A DNA stretch of 64,000 nt from the NCBI RefSeq assembly GCF_018882125.1, contig NZ_JACVOZ010000004.1:1-64000 (forward strand), given 5' to 3'. Of this stretch, positions 9,776 to 18,880 are shown piece after piece. The notes below the pieces were generated by a model that saw nothing but the letters and a program-made list of their open reading frames with translations, had not been told where the DNA came from and searched no databases. Every line of letters begins with the position of its first letter. Position 1 is the stretch's first letter. Source of the DNA: Polynucleobacter sp. AP-Melu-500A-A1 (GTDB taxonomy: Bacteria; Pseudomonadota; Gammaproteobacteria; Burkholderiales; Burkholderiaceae). The position numbers were made by a program, and so were the translations under genes.

Positions 9776-10585
9776 ATGCTATCAACCATCAAGAAGCAAA
9801 TATTGATGATCGGCGAAAAGCCGATGCAGACTCTACTCGATCGTAAAGCTACTACACAGACTCATTTACAGAATATTCCTCCGGTTGTTTATCAAACTTG
9901 GGAGGTTGATTATTTTGGCAAGACCCATTTTGCTCAGATAGAAAAGTTTCGTGATCTTAATCCTGATCTCAGCTTCGAACTATTTGCTAAAGAAAAGTTA
10001 GAGACTTATATGGAAGAAGTATGGGGCGATCATCCTATTTACCCTATTTTCAAAAAATCGAAGTTTGGTCCGATGTTTGCCGATATCTTCCGCTATTGCA
10101 TCTTGCTTGAGCGCGGCGGTTTTTATTTTGATATCAGCAAGGGCTGTTCTGTGTCGGTTTCATCTCTCTGCGCTGCGAACTCTACGGGTTTAATTTCATA
10201 TGAAGCGCATGATTGCGTAGTGATCCCGAATATGAAGGCGATTGAGCGTATGGCTCACCCAGAGAAATACATCCTGCAGTGGGGCATGGGTTTCGCAAAA
10301 GGTCACCCCATTTTGCAAAGGCTCATTGAGAATATCTGTGAGTACTACCCTTATTTCAAAGGGAAGTCCTTTGCCATTCCCAAGAATGCCATCCTGAGCC
10401 TGACTGGCCCCGGCATGTTTACCAAAACGATTCGGGAGTTCTTTAATGAATCTGCTGATGAAAATCTGACTCAGGCCGGAATTGATTTTAATGGATCTGG
10501 GATCTATAGCCTCAAAGGTTCTTGGGTGCGCTATGCAACGGTACCTGCTTACACCACTGCAAATTCAACAATTATTGTTGATTAA
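9776..10585 (+). CDS. Glycosyltransferase, GT32/OCH1-like with DXD-type motif
   Basis: About 269 residues. It shows the GT32 pattern PPVVYQTWEVDYFG, then FADIFRYCILLERGGFYFDISKG, where the usual metal-binding DXD is reduced to FDIS. A conserved tail SLTGPGMFTKTIREFF follows, as in other GT32 proteins (TGPgxxt). The start chosen is the ATG at 9776, with GGA at 9765-9767 eight bases upstream; a TTG at 9770 lies too close to that site. It ends 6 bases before the convergent GtrB-like gene. The modified DXD may alter metal use but the rest of the fold is intact. Confidence 0.8.
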   Translation: MLSTIKKQILMIGEKPMQTLLDRKATTQTHLQNIPPVVYQTWEVDYFGKTHFAQIEKFRDLNPDLSFELFAKEKLETYMEEVWGDHPIYPIFKKSKFGPMFADIFRYCILLERGGFYFDISKGCSVSVSSLCAANSTGLISYEAHDCVVIPNMKAIERMAHPEKYILQWGMGFAKGHPILQRLIENICEYYPYFKGKSFAIPKNAILSLTGPGMFTKTIREFFNESADENLTQAGIDFNGSGIYSLKGSWVRYATVPAYTTANSTIIVD

Positions 10586-10590
10586 ATAAA

Positions 10591-11535
10591 TTACCCTTTG
10601 CTGGAGTAGCGTTTTCTGATGAGGTAGAGTGGGCGCTGCTTGGATTCAAAATAAATACGTCCAATATATTCACCAAGTACACCGAGGCAGATGAGTTGCA
10701 AGCTGCCAAAAAACAGAATGACCACTAAGAGTGAAGCGTAGCCAGGCACATCAATGCCAAATACCAAAGTTTTAATCACTACAAAGACTGCGTAACAGAA
10801 CGCAAAGAGTGCGCCAATTCCGCCGACATAAGTCCAGACTTTCAATGGCACCAAGCTAAAGCTGGTAATGCCTTCAATTGCAAAGTTCCACAGCTTCCAT
10901 CCGGAAAATTTAGTCTCGCCAACCAGTCGCGCATCCCGAACGTATTCAACGGTAGCGGTCTTAAAGCCCACCCAAGCAAATAAGCCTTTCATAAAGCGCT
11001 GGCGTTCCGGCAATTGCTTGAGTGCATCTACAACAACTCTATCCATTAAGCGAAAGTCACCCACGTTTTCTGGAATTTGCAAACCAGATAGTGTGTTGTG
11101 TAAGCGATAGAACATTAAAGCTGTAGTTCTCTTTGCATAGGAATCAGTAGAGCGATCGATGCGTTTGGCCAAAACCACTTCAGCGCCTTCTTGCCATTTT
11201 TTGAGCATCTCAGTGATGAGAGCAGGGGGGTCTTGTAAGTCAGCATCAATAGGAATGACGCAATCACCAGAAGTGGCATCAATCCCCGCAGTCATTGCTG
11301 GTTCTTTGCCGAAATTGCGGGAGAACTCTAAAACCGTGACTCGAGGATCTGTCTTTGAAATCGCAATCAGCTGCTCTAGGGTGTTATCTCGGCTACCGTC
11401 GTCTACGCAGACGATCTCAAAATCAAAGTCTGGCAACTTTTCCATAGTCAGTGCCATCACTTGGTAAAAGTGGTTTACGCCTTCCCCTTCGTTATAGAAG
11501 GGGGTAACTATGGAAACTAAAGGGCGTTGGGCCAT
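10591..11535 (-). CDS. gtrB: Polyprenyl-phosphate glycosyltransferase, GtrB/ArnC/DPM1-like
   Basis: A 314-residue GT2 enzyme that moves a sugar from a nucleotide to undecaprenyl phosphate. The N-terminal GT-A domain shows SIVTPFYNEGEGV, VDDGSRDNT, FGKEPAMTAGI and the metal site IDADLQDPP; the middle carries GDFRLMDRVV and LPERQRFMKGLFAWVGF. Two C-terminal membrane helices and the tail EYIGRIYFESKQRPLYLI complete the family pattern. No GtrA flippase is adjacent. Its lipid-linked product is a plausible donor for the GT-C-like proteins in this locus. It is divergent from the HAD-UbiA gene across 168 bases. Confidence 0.9.
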   Translation of the reverse strand: MAQRPLVSIVTPFYNEGEGVNHFYQVMALTMEKLPDFDFEIVCVDDGSRDNTLEQLIAISKTDPRVTVLEFSRNFGKEPAMTAGIDATSGDCVIPIDADLQDPPALITEMLKKWQEGAEVVLAKRIDRSTDSYAKRTTALMFYRLHNTLSGLQIPENVGDFRLMDRVVVDALKQLPERQRFMKGLFAWVGFKTATVEYVRDARLVGETKFSGWKLWNFAIEGITSFSLVPLKVWTYVGGIGALFAFCYAVFVVIKTLVFGIDVPGYASLLVVILFFGSLQLICLGVLGEYIGRIYFESKQRPLYLIRKRYSSKG

Positions 11536-11703
11536 GTCTTTGATTTAATTAGGGTATCGGTGGCATTTTAAGCCAATTTATTCGTTATATTAGTTTGAAT
11601 TGAGGATAATGAGGCCAAAAGAAGACGGAGGCCCTAGGGTAGTTAACCTGAAATCCGGATTATTTAGAGTAAATCGTAAGCAAAACGGCGAAAGAACATT
11701 TTT

Positions 11704-13137
11704 ATGGCGTCTCAAATTAATCCCATAGTGGTTGATTTAGATGGAACCTTGATTAAGACGGACATGTTGTTTGAGTCTGCCAATCAATTTATTACCGAGA
11801 ACCCACTGCATTTTTGGCAACCATTCATATGGTTGATGCGAGGTCGCTCCCATCTTAAAGAGCAGCTTGCTCAGCGTTACCGTTTTGATGCCGCCAATCT
11901 TCCCTACAACGAAGGGGTGGTTACTTGGCTTCGTTCTGAAGCAAGCAAAGGTACTCCAATTTATTTAGCTACAGCTAGCAATAAAGTGATTGCTGATGCC
12001 GTAGCTTCTCATCTGAAATTATTCACCGGGGTTTTTGCAAGCGAAGGCGATGTGAACCTCAAAGCTAGTCGCAAGCGTGATCGCCTAATTGCGGAGTTTG
12101 GTGAAAGGCAATTTGACTACGTTGGTAATGAAGGTGATGATTTAGCTGTTTGGGAAAAGTCAAAAAATTCCCATGTGGTCAGCAGCTCAACTGTTTTGTT
12201 ATCTAAAGTCGATAGCCTTGGTAATAAAGGCAAAGTATTTGCATCACAAGCGGGTGGATTAAAGCCTTTGGTGAAGGCGATGCGCTTACATCAATGGGTT
12301 AAGAACCTGTTAGTCTTTTTGCCGATTTTGGGTGCACACCAAATTAGTAATACGCCAGCTCTGATTGAGGCTGTTTTAGCATTTATCTCCTTTGGGCTTT
12401 GTGCCTCATCTGTTTATTTATTAAATGATCTCGTCGACATTGAGAATGATCGTCAGCACGCACGCAAAAGAGCACGACCATTTGCTGCAGGCAAACTCAG
12501 TCTATTGACCGGCTGGTTGCTCTGGCCCATTTTGACTATCAGTGCATTTGCGTTAGCCTGGGCAACCCTCCCAGCTGCATTTACTGGTGTCTTATTGGTT
12601 TACTTTGCTGTGACGCTGGCGTATTCATTCTCCTTAAAGCGCTTTGCTATTTTGGATGTATTAGTGCTCGCTGGTTTATATACGATTCGCATTGTTGCAG
12701 GTGCTGTGGCAACTGGTATTCCGTTGTCATTCTGGTTGCTGACTTTCTCGATGTTCATTTTCTTAAGCTTGGCGTTCATGAAGCGCTATAGCGAACTCAA
12801 ATCTGTAAAGGATGCGGGTCAAGAGGGCAAATTGCCAGGGCGCGGATATGCGGCCGATGATCTTGAGGCCGTATCTGCGATGGGCGTGGTTTCGGGTTAC
12901 TTATCTATTTTGGTATTGGCTTTGTATATTCAAGATAGCTACACTGCAGTGCTGTATCGCACACCGCAGATTATTTGGCTCGCTTGCCCCTTAATGCTCT
13001 ATTGGGTATCACGCACTTGGTTGATTACACATCGTGGTGCCATGAATGATGACCCCGTCATGTTTGCTATTAAAGATCGCGTGAGTCATCTTGTAGCTTT
13101 GTGCTTTGTTCTTATCTTTATCTTGGCTGCTATCTAA
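11704..13137 (+). CDS. HAD phosphatase-UbiA fusion, polyprenyl-phosphate phosphoribosyltransferase-like
   Basis: A 477-residue fusion. Residues 1 to about 180 form a HAD hydrolase domain opening with VVDLDGTLIKTD. Residues from about 195 on form a UbiA domain starting with AMRLHQWVKNLLVFLP, with the first aspartate motif NDLVDIENDRQHARKRARPF and the second region SLKRFAILDVLVLAGLYTIR. In mycobacteria the UbiA enzyme makes decaprenyl-phosphoryl-5-phosphoribose, and a separate phosphatase removes the 5-phosphate; here both activities may sit in one chain. DprE1-like and DprE2-like genes follow directly, which strongly supports this role. The stop abuts the next ATG (13138), suggesting translational coupling. 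Confidence 0.9.
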   Translation: MASQINPIVVDLDGTLIKTDMLFESANQFITENPLHFWQPFIWLMRGRSHLKEQLAQRYRFDAANLPYNEGVVTWLRSEASKGTPIYLATASNKVIADAVASHLKLFTGVFASEGDVNLKASRKRDRLIAEFGERQFDYVGNEGDDLAVWEKSKNSHVVSSSTVLLSKVDSLGNKGKVFASQAGGLKPLVKAMRLHQWVKNLLVFLPILGAHQISNTPALIEAVLAFISFGLCASSVYLLNDLVDIENDRQHARKRARPFAAGKLSLLTGWLLWPILTISAFALAWATLPAAFTGVLLVYFAVTLAYSFSLKRFAILDVLVLAGLYTIRIVAGAVATGIPLSFWLLTFSMFIFLSLAFMKRYSELKSVKDAGQEGKLPGRGYAADDLEAVSAMGVVSGYLSILVLALYIQDSYTAVLYRTPQIIWLACPLMLYWVSRTWLITHRGAMNDDPVMFAIKDRVSHLVALCFVLIFILAAI

Positions 13138-14439
13138 ATGGAAATATCTGGTTGGGGTCGTTATCCCAAGATTGACGCCGAAGTTATTCTTCCTGCAACA
13201 GCATTAGCTTGCGCGGAAGCTCTAAAAGATCCCGGCATGCTTATTCCTCGTGGCTTAGGCCGCAGTTACGGTGATAGTAGTATTGCTCCTCAGGTTTTAG
13301 AAACCAATGGAATGCAGTACTTTCAAGAGTTTGATCCAGAGACTGGTGTTCTGGCTTGTGATGCCGGCGTATCTCTTTATGAGATCTTGAATGTATTTGT
13401 GCCTCAGGGCTGGTTTTTACCGGTATCGCCAGGTACCCGCTTTGTAACTCTTGGTGGTGCTATTGCGAGTGACGTACATGGCAAGAACCACCACATTGAC
13501 GGCACCTTTTGTGAGCATGTTCTCTCTTTTGATATTGCCTTGGGTAATGGTGAGATTGTTACAGCAAGCCCAATGCAAAATCCAGACCTCTTTCATGCGA
13601 CTTGTGGTGGAATGGGTTTAACAGGCGTTATTGTCTCCGCTCGCATTCGACTAAAGCCGATTACCTCCAGTGAAATTCTGGAGACTACGATTAAGGCCCC
13701 CAATCTAGATGCAGTACTTGACGGATTTGAAAAGTACATCGATAGCACCTATTCAGTAGCGTGGATTGATTGCTTAGCAAAAGGCGCTGATCTAGGACGT
13801 TCGTTGCTAATGATTGGTGAGCATGCCACTGATGGTGGATTAAAAGTAGCAAGTAAGAAACCCATCACCATCCCATTGGATGCGCCAACCCAATTGCTAA
13901 ACCCACTTTCAATAAAAGCCTTCAATGCGCTTTACTACGGCAAAGTACTTCAAGCTGAGCAATCACGACGCACCTCATTTGAAACCTACTTTTATCCCTT
14001 GGATCAAATGCTCCATTGGAATCGTTTGTATGGAAAGCCAGGCTTCTTGCAATATCAGTTTGTTATTCCAAGCGCTACAGGTCGAGAAGGTATGCGCCGC
14101 ATCTTAGAAGAAATCACTGAATCAGGGCAGGGCTCATTCTTGGCAGTGCTCAAGGCTTTTGGCAAGAAAAATGAAAATTATCTTTCCTTTCCAGTGGAGG
14201 GGTATACCTTGGCATTGGATTTCAAGGTCACGCCGAGCATTTTCAAGTTGCTGGATCGCTTAGATGAATTAGTCTTGCAATATGGTGGTCGCTTATATTT
14301 AGCAAAAGATGCCCGCATGACCGAACAGACCTTTAAAGCAAGCTATCCTCGCTGGCAAGAGTTTGAAGCCGTGAGAAGCAAGTACCACGCGATTGGAAAA
14401 TTTGCCTCTCTGCAATCTAAACGCTTAGGTCTTGCTTAG
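13138..14439 (+). CDS. dprE1: Decaprenylphosphoryl-ribose 2'-oxidase-like FAD enzyme
   Basis: A 433-residue FAD-linked oxidase of the PCMH/VAO fold. The FAD-binding region has PRGLGRSYGDSS (about 37-48) and GTRFVTLGGAIASDVHGKNHH, which closely matches the characteristic DprE1 block. Known DprE1 oxidises the 2'-OH of polyprenylphosphoryl-ribose to a keto intermediate, which DprE2 reduces to the arabinose epimer. The gene begins immediately after the HAD-UbiA stop without its own clear ribosome-binding site, and is followed by the SDR partner. In this organism the lipid would be undecaprenyl rather than decaprenyl phosphate (inference). Confidence 0.9.
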   Translation: MEISGWGRYPKIDAEVILPATALACAEALKDPGMLIPRGLGRSYGDSSIAPQVLETNGMQYFQEFDPETGVLACDAGVSLYEILNVFVPQGWFLPVSPGTRFVTLGGAIASDVHGKNHHIDGTFCEHVLSFDIALGNGEIVTASPMQNPDLFHATCGGMGLTGVIVSARIRLKPITSSEILETTIKAPNLDAVLDGFEKYIDSTYSVAWIDCLAKGADLGRSLLMIGEHATDGGLKVASKKPITIPLDAPTQLLNPLSIKAFNALYYGKVLQAEQSRRTSFETYFYPLDQMLHWNRLYGKPGFLQYQFVIPSATGREGMRRILEEITESGQGSFLAVLKAFGKKNENYLSFPVEGYTLALDFKVTPSIFKLLDRLDELVLQYGGRLYLAKDARMTEQTFKASYPRWQEFEAVRSKYHAIGKFASLQSKRLGLA

Positions 14440-14476
14440 TTCAAATTTAAATATTAATAGAGTTATACAGAAAGAA

Positions 14477-15223
14477 ATGATGAAAAGAATTGTGATCGTT
14501 GGCGCCACTTCAGGCATTGCAAAAGAGTGTGCTCGTATTTGGGTAAAAGAATCTCCGGTAGATTTAACGCTCGTGGTGCGAGATGTTGCTCGTGCGCAGC
14601 CACTGATTGCTGATCTTCAAGTGCGTAGCCCGCATTCCAAGATTGAAGCCATTGCCGTAGACTTTAATGATGCTACTGCAATTCATAATATAGTGGAGGT
14701 GGTTTATCACAGTAGAACGATCGATAACGTTCTGATCGCACACGGTACCCTGCCAGATCAAGTCGATTGTGAGAAGGACCTCAATCTCTGTAAAGAAACC
14801 TTAGAGATCAATGGCGTTTCACCATGCTTGTTTGCCGAGGCTTTTGCGCAAGTGATGCAAAATCAAGGGAAAGGCAATATTGCTATTATTGGTTCTGTAG
14901 CCGGAGATCGTGGTCGTAAATCCAATTACATCTATGGTGCTGCCAAAGGTTTAGTCTCCCGCTATGCTCAAGGTATGCAACATCGTTTTGCAGATAACCG
15001 TCTCAAGATCACCTTGATTAAGCCAGGCCCAACTGCCACCCCAATGACCGAGAAGATGCGTTCCAAAGGTATGAAGATGGCGCCTCCTGATTTGGTAGCA
15101 AAGGAGATAGTAGAGGGTATCGCTAAAGGTAAGACTGTGATCTACACGCCGAAGAAGTGGCAAATTATCATGTTGATCATTCAGCATCTGCCTAGCTTTG
15201 TATTTAATAAGCTCAATATCTAG
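14477..15223 (+). CDS. dprE2: Decaprenylphosphoryl-2-keto-erythropentose reductase-like SDR
   Basis: A classical short-chain dehydrogenase of about 248 residues. The nucleotide site is VGATSGIAKECARIW and the catalytic pair is in NYIYGAAKGLVSRY (Y-x3-K), preceded by IIGSVAGDRGR with the catalytic serine. It ends in a hydrophobic C-terminal segment (IIMLIIQHLPSFVF) that probably anchors it near the lipid substrate, as in DprE2. I use the first ATG of an ATGATG pair (14477); an upstream TTG at 14432 inside the dprE1 end is less likely. It acts with DprE1 to produce polyprenyl-phospho-arabinofuranose. Confidence 0.87.
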   Translation: MMKRIVIVGATSGIAKECARIWVKESPVDLTLVVRDVARAQPLIADLQVRSPHSKIEAIAVDFNDATAIHNIVEVVYHSRTIDNVLIAHGTLPDQVDCEKDLNLCKETLEINGVSPCLFAEAFAQVMQNQGKGNIAIIGSVAGDRGRKSNYIYGAAKGLVSRYAQGMQHRFADNRLKITLIKPGPTATPMTEKMRSKGMKMAPPDLVAKEIVEGIAKGKTVIYTPKKWQIIMLIIQHLPSFVFNKLNI

Positions 15224-15266
15224 GCACTAGATCCAAAGATGGGTTGCTTAATAGGGGTACTGTAGG

Positions 15267-17213
15267 TTGACTACTTATCGCTCGGATATAGATGGTCTTC
15301 GTGCACTTGCTGTTCTAGCGGTATTGGCTTTTCATGCTCTGCCAACGTTATTGCTAGGTGGATTTGTCGGTGTAGATATCTTTTTTGTGATTTCGGGATA
15401 TCTAATCTCATCCATCTTATATTCCAGCCTTCAAGATCGGCAATTTAGTCTTCTCGATTTTTACTCACGTCGCATTCGTAGGATCTTCCCCGCTTTAATT
15501 ACCGTCTTCATCGCTAGCTTTGCGATGGGCTGGTATTTCTTTTACGCAGATGAGTTCATCAACCTGGGTAGGCACATGATTTCAAGTGCTACCTTCATTC
15601 AGAATTGGATCCTGGCTGCTGAGAGTGGATATTTCGATACTTCAGCTGAGACCAAGCCATTCCTGCACCTTTGGTCACTAGGTGTGGAAGAGCAGTTCTA
15701 CATCATTTGGCCATTACTGCTATGGGGCGCTTGGAAGTTGCGTATCAATCTACTGAAGTTAACCTTCATTTGCTTAGCGGCCTCATTCGCTTGGAACATC
15801 TACGAACTCTATGTTGCTCAAAGCACAATTGCTTTCTATCTACCCCAAGTGCGCTTTTGGGAATTGCTCATTGGCGCAGTGTTTGCTTATATCCATTTAA
15901 ATCCAGACTCAACCCAAGCATCTTCTCGCCTCTTCTCTGTGCTTGGGCTGGCAGATGAGAATGCACGCTCAATTATTGGAGCCACTCTTTTATTGCTGAG
16001 CTTCTTCTTGATTAATAGTCAAAAAGTATTTCCTGGATTTTGGGCAATCCTGCCAACCCTAGGTACAGTTTTATTAATCTCTGCTGGTCCTAACGCCATC
16101 CTGAATCGCTCCGTTTTATCCAATCCATTTGCGGTTTGGTTTGGGAAAATTAGTTATCCGCTCTATCTATGGCACTGGGTCTTATTGGTATACCTGCGAA
16201 TACTTGAACCCGACTTATTTGCTAAGGTTAAATTCCGTCTTTTTGCACTTGCATTGGCAGTACTGCTTTCATGGCTGACTTATCGTTTCATAGAAAAGCC
16301 TTTACGCTTTGGTGCCCATGGAAAACAAAAAACCTGGATCTTAATTTCGACAATGATTGGCATCATCTTCCTTGGCAGAGAAATTCAGAATCAAAGTGGT
16401 ATGGGTTATCGCTTTACAGCGAGTGCTGCCTACCTAGGTGGTGACTTCCAGGCCCAAATGCGTAAGAACCTAGAGGATGACTATCAGCAAAATGCTGCTG
16501 CTTGTGACTTTTCACAGCCTGAGAAAAAAACCAATCAACCAAAGACTGATATTGCGAAGGCTTGCTATGAGGTAGATCCCAAAAAACAAGCTGTGTTCTT
16601 ATGGGGCGACTCTCATGCGCAAATGCTAGCTTATGGACTTAGAAATAATTTGCCTTCCGATATGCAGTTGCTGCAAGTGGCTAGCGTAGGATGTAAGCCG
16701 AATCCAGCCCAAGCAGAAGACTCTAGTGTAAGTTACTGTGAGCGCTCTAACTATGTTGCTTTAGAGACTATCAAAAAGACTCATCCCCAAACAGTGGTTA
16801 TTGCTCAAAGTACTGCGTGGAAGTCATCTGAGGTGGAATCATTAACTACCACCTTGAAAAAGCTAGGTGTACAAAGAATCGTTTTTGTTGGCCAAAGCCC
16901 TGAATGGTCAGATGCGCTACCTACTCTGATGATGCGCAAGCAAGTAGTAGGAATTCCACAGCGTACCAAGAGCGGCTTAGTTCCTGAAACTCTAACAATG
17001 AATGAGCGTACCAAACAGCTTTTTGCTACACCGTCCGCTGGGATTGCTTTCGTGGATTTGATTGATCTATTTTGTAACGTTGATGGTTGTCTGGTGTATT
17101 TGGGGAATAATCCTGTTTCTGGCATAACTTACTTTGATTCTCATCATTTATCGCCAGTGGCATCTGACTATTTAGCAAAAAATAGCCTAGTCAAAGCCAT
17201 TCTCGGAAAATGA
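15267..17213 (+). CDS. OafA/YrhL-type acyltransferase with C-terminal SGNH domain
   Basis: A 648-residue membrane O-acyltransferase. The N-terminal acyltransferase-3 domain has DIDGLRALAVLAVLAFHA with the catalytic-type histidine, GVDIFFVISGYLIS and the RRIRRIFPAL motif, with about 10-11 helices to residue 370. The C-terminal periplasmic SGNH domain has LWGDSHAQM (block I serine) and FDSHHLSPVASDYL (block V aspartate-histidine). Such proteins O-acetylate polysaccharides in the periplasm. The start is TTG at 15267, supported by AGGGG nine bases upstream. It is a paralogue of the gene at 25842. Confidence 0.9.
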   Translation: MTTYRSDIDGLRALAVLAVLAFHALPTLLLGGFVGVDIFFVISGYLISSILYSSLQDRQFSLLDFYSRRIRRIFPALITVFIASFAMGWYFFYADEFINLGRHMISSATFIQNWILAAESGYFDTSAETKPFLHLWSLGVEEQFYIIWPLLLWGAWKLRINLLKLTFICLAASFAWNIYELYVAQSTIAFYLPQVRFWELLIGAVFAYIHLNPDSTQASSRLFSVLGLADENARSIIGATLLLLSFFLINSQKVFPGFWAILPTLGTVLLISAGPNAILNRSVLSNPFAVWFGKISYPLYLWHWVLLVYLRILEPDLFAKVKFRLFALALAVLLSWLTYRFIEKPLRFGAHGKQKTWILISTMIGIIFLGREIQNQSGMGYRFTASAAYLGGDFQAQMRKNLEDDYQQNAAACDFSQPEKKTNQPKTDIAKACYEVDPKKQAVFLWGDSHAQMLAYGLRNNLPSDMQLLQVASVGCKPNPAQAEDSSVSYCERSNYVALETIKKTHPQTVVIAQSTAWKSSEVESLTTTLKKLGVQRIVFVGQSPEWSDALPTLMMRKQVVGIPQRTKSGLVPETLTMNERTKQLFATPSAGIAFVDLIDLFCNVDGCLVYLGNNPVSGITYFDSHHLSPVASDYLAKNSLVKAILGK

Positions 17214-17254
17214 GGGCATAAAATAGGTCTATCAAATAAACACTGAGCCTGAAT

Positions 17255-18277
17255 TTGCAAAACCACAACCAATCTACTGAGGTAAATCAGTGCCTGCAAA
17301 ACCCTTGTGTTTTGATTACGGGCTCTTCGGGTTTTGTAGGCAGTCGTCTAACAAACTTTTTAAGTACTCATTTTCCAGAAATGGAGTTACGTCTTGCCGT
17401 TCGTCACCGCCCTGATGATCATCAAGCTCCGGGTGTATTATCTTCTGGATCAGTTGAAGTGGTGGGAGATATCAACCCACACACAAACTGGACAGATGCA
17501 CTCAATGGCGTGGATCTAGTCATCCATCTAGCTGCACGCGTTCATGTCATGAATGATGTGTCCCTCGATCCTCTTGAGGAATATCGCAATGCTAATACTT
17601 TGGCAACTATTCATCTTGCAGAGGAAGCTGCTAAAGCAGGTGTTAAACGTTTTATCTATTTGAGCTCTATTAAGGTCAATGGCGAAGAAACTAAGCTTGG
17701 TCAAGCTTATTCAGAAGATTCAACACCTGCACCAATCGATCCATACGGTGTGAGCAAATGGGAGGCCGAGCTTGGATTAGAAAAAGTCTGCACTCAGACT
17801 GGTATGGAATTTGTGATTATTCGTCCGCCATTAGTTTATGGTCCCGGGGTAAAGGCGAATTTTCAAAAGCTGATTGGGCTGGTTGCAAAAGGATTGCCAT
17901 TACCATTGGGCGCCGTTCATAACCAGCGCAGTATGTTGGCATTAGATAACTTGGTGAGTTTTATTGCTGAGGTTATGACAAATCCCTTGGCTACCAACCA
18001 ACGCTTCTTGCTTTCTGATGGGGAGGATGTATCCACAACCCAATTGCTAAGAATCATAGCTAAAGGAATGGGTAAGTCAATTTGGTTGTTACCAGTTCCC
18101 GCATTTATTCTGAAAGGTGCGGCACAAGTATTCGGTGCCTCTGCAGCCGCAGATCGCTTGCTCGGCTCTTTGCAAATAGATTCTAGTAAAGCACGCCAAT
18201 TACTACATTGGCAGCCACCACTCTCTGTAGAAGAGGGAATTGCTATTACCGCTCAATCGTATTTGAAAAACTCATGA
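17255..18277 (+). CDS. NAD-dependent sugar-nucleotide epimerase/dehydratase (WbpV/WbiG-like)
   Basis: A 340-residue extended SDR. The NAD site is ITGSSGFVGSRL, the active site has SSIKVNGEE (serine) and DPYGVSKWEAE (Y-x3-K), and VIRPPLVYGPGVKANF is a further family motif. Proteins of this group usually epimerise UDP-hexosamines and are encoded directly before the initiating sugar transferase, as in Pseudomonas wbpV-wbpL. Here the stop overlaps the next gene's start (ATGA at 18274-18277), so coupled translation is likely. The start is TTG at 17255, with only a weak upstream TGAG. Precise substrate is not predictable. Confidence 0.85.
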   Translation: MQNHNQSTEVNQCLQNPCVLITGSSGFVGSRLTNFLSTHFPEMELRLAVRHRPDDHQAPGVLSSGSVEVVGDINPHTNWTDALNGVDLVIHLAARVHVMNDVSLDPLEEYRNANTLATIHLAEEAAKAGVKRFIYLSSIKVNGEETKLGQAYSEDSTPAPIDPYGVSKWEAELGLEKVCTQTGMEFVIIRPPLVYGPGVKANFQKLIGLVAKGLPLPLGAVHNQRSMLALDNLVSFIAEVMTNPLATNQRFLLSDGEDVSTTQLLRIIAKGMGKSIWLLPVPAFILKGAAQVFGASAAADRLLGSLQIDSSKARQLLHWQPPLSVEEGIAITAQSYLKNS

Positions 18278-18834
18278 AACGCATTGTTGATCTTATTCTC
18301 CTATTGATTGCATTGGTTTTTTTATCAATACCAATGTTGATCGTGGCCATCATCGTCAAACTGACTTCACCTGGCCCCATTGTGTTTTGGTCTGACAGAG
18401 TAGGGAAAGACAACCGCATCTTCAGAATGCCCAAGTTCAGAACCATGCAAGTCAATACACCTAACGTGGCTACCCATCTCTTAGTCGGTGCTGGTAGTTA
18501 TCTGACGCCAGTCGGTGGCTTCTTGCGTAAATCGAGTTTGGATGAGCTGCCTCAGCTCTGGTCCGTTTTTGTTGGGGATATGAGCTTTGTAGGACCAAGG
18601 CCCGCTTTATATAACCAAGAAGATCTGATCGCAATGCGGACCGAGCGTGGGGTGGAAGTATTGGTTCCCGGAATCACCGGCTGGGCCCAGGTCAATGGAC
18701 GGGATGAGCTCGATTTGACTGAGAAGGTCAATTTAGATGCCCAGTACCTGCAAAAGCAGTCAACCAGCTTTGATTTTTATATCCTGTTCCTCACCGTCTT
18801 GAAGGTTTTCAGGCGTGAGGGCGTTTCTCACTAG
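18274..18834 (+). CDS. Initiating sugar-phosphate transferase, PglC/WcaJ-type (small form)
   Basis: About 186 residues, the size of the minimal monotopic phosphoglycosyl transferase. It has one N-terminal re-entrant hydrophobic segment (KRIVDLILLLIALVF), then RVGKDNRIFRMPKFRTMQ, the catalytic Asp-Glu pair in SSLDELPQLW, GPRPALYNQ and PGITGWAQVNGRDEL. It transfers a sugar 1-phosphate to undecaprenyl phosphate and so begins assembly of the repeat unit. I choose the ATG at 18274, which overlaps the epimerase stop by 4 bases; an upstream in-frame ATG at 18208 would add unrelated sequence from the epimerase frame. It is followed by the WbpM-type dehydratase. Confidence 0.92.
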   Translation: MKRIVDLILLLIALVFLSIPMLIVAIIVKLTSPGPIVFWSDRVGKDNRIFRMPKFRTMQVNTPNVATHLLVGAGSYLTPVGGFLRKSSLDELPQLWSVFVGDMSFVGPRPALYNQEDLIAMRTERGVEVLVPGITGWAQVNGRDELDLTEKVNLDAQYLQKQSTSFDFYILFLTVLKVFRREGVSH

Positions 18835-18880
18835 GGTCTGTAAATAATCACTAAAATGGCAGCAAACTGACAGGACTGTC

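Noticed and set aside
9770..9776. TTG start for the GT32-like gene
   Set aside because: The upstream GGA is too close to the TTG and well spaced for the ATG at 9776.
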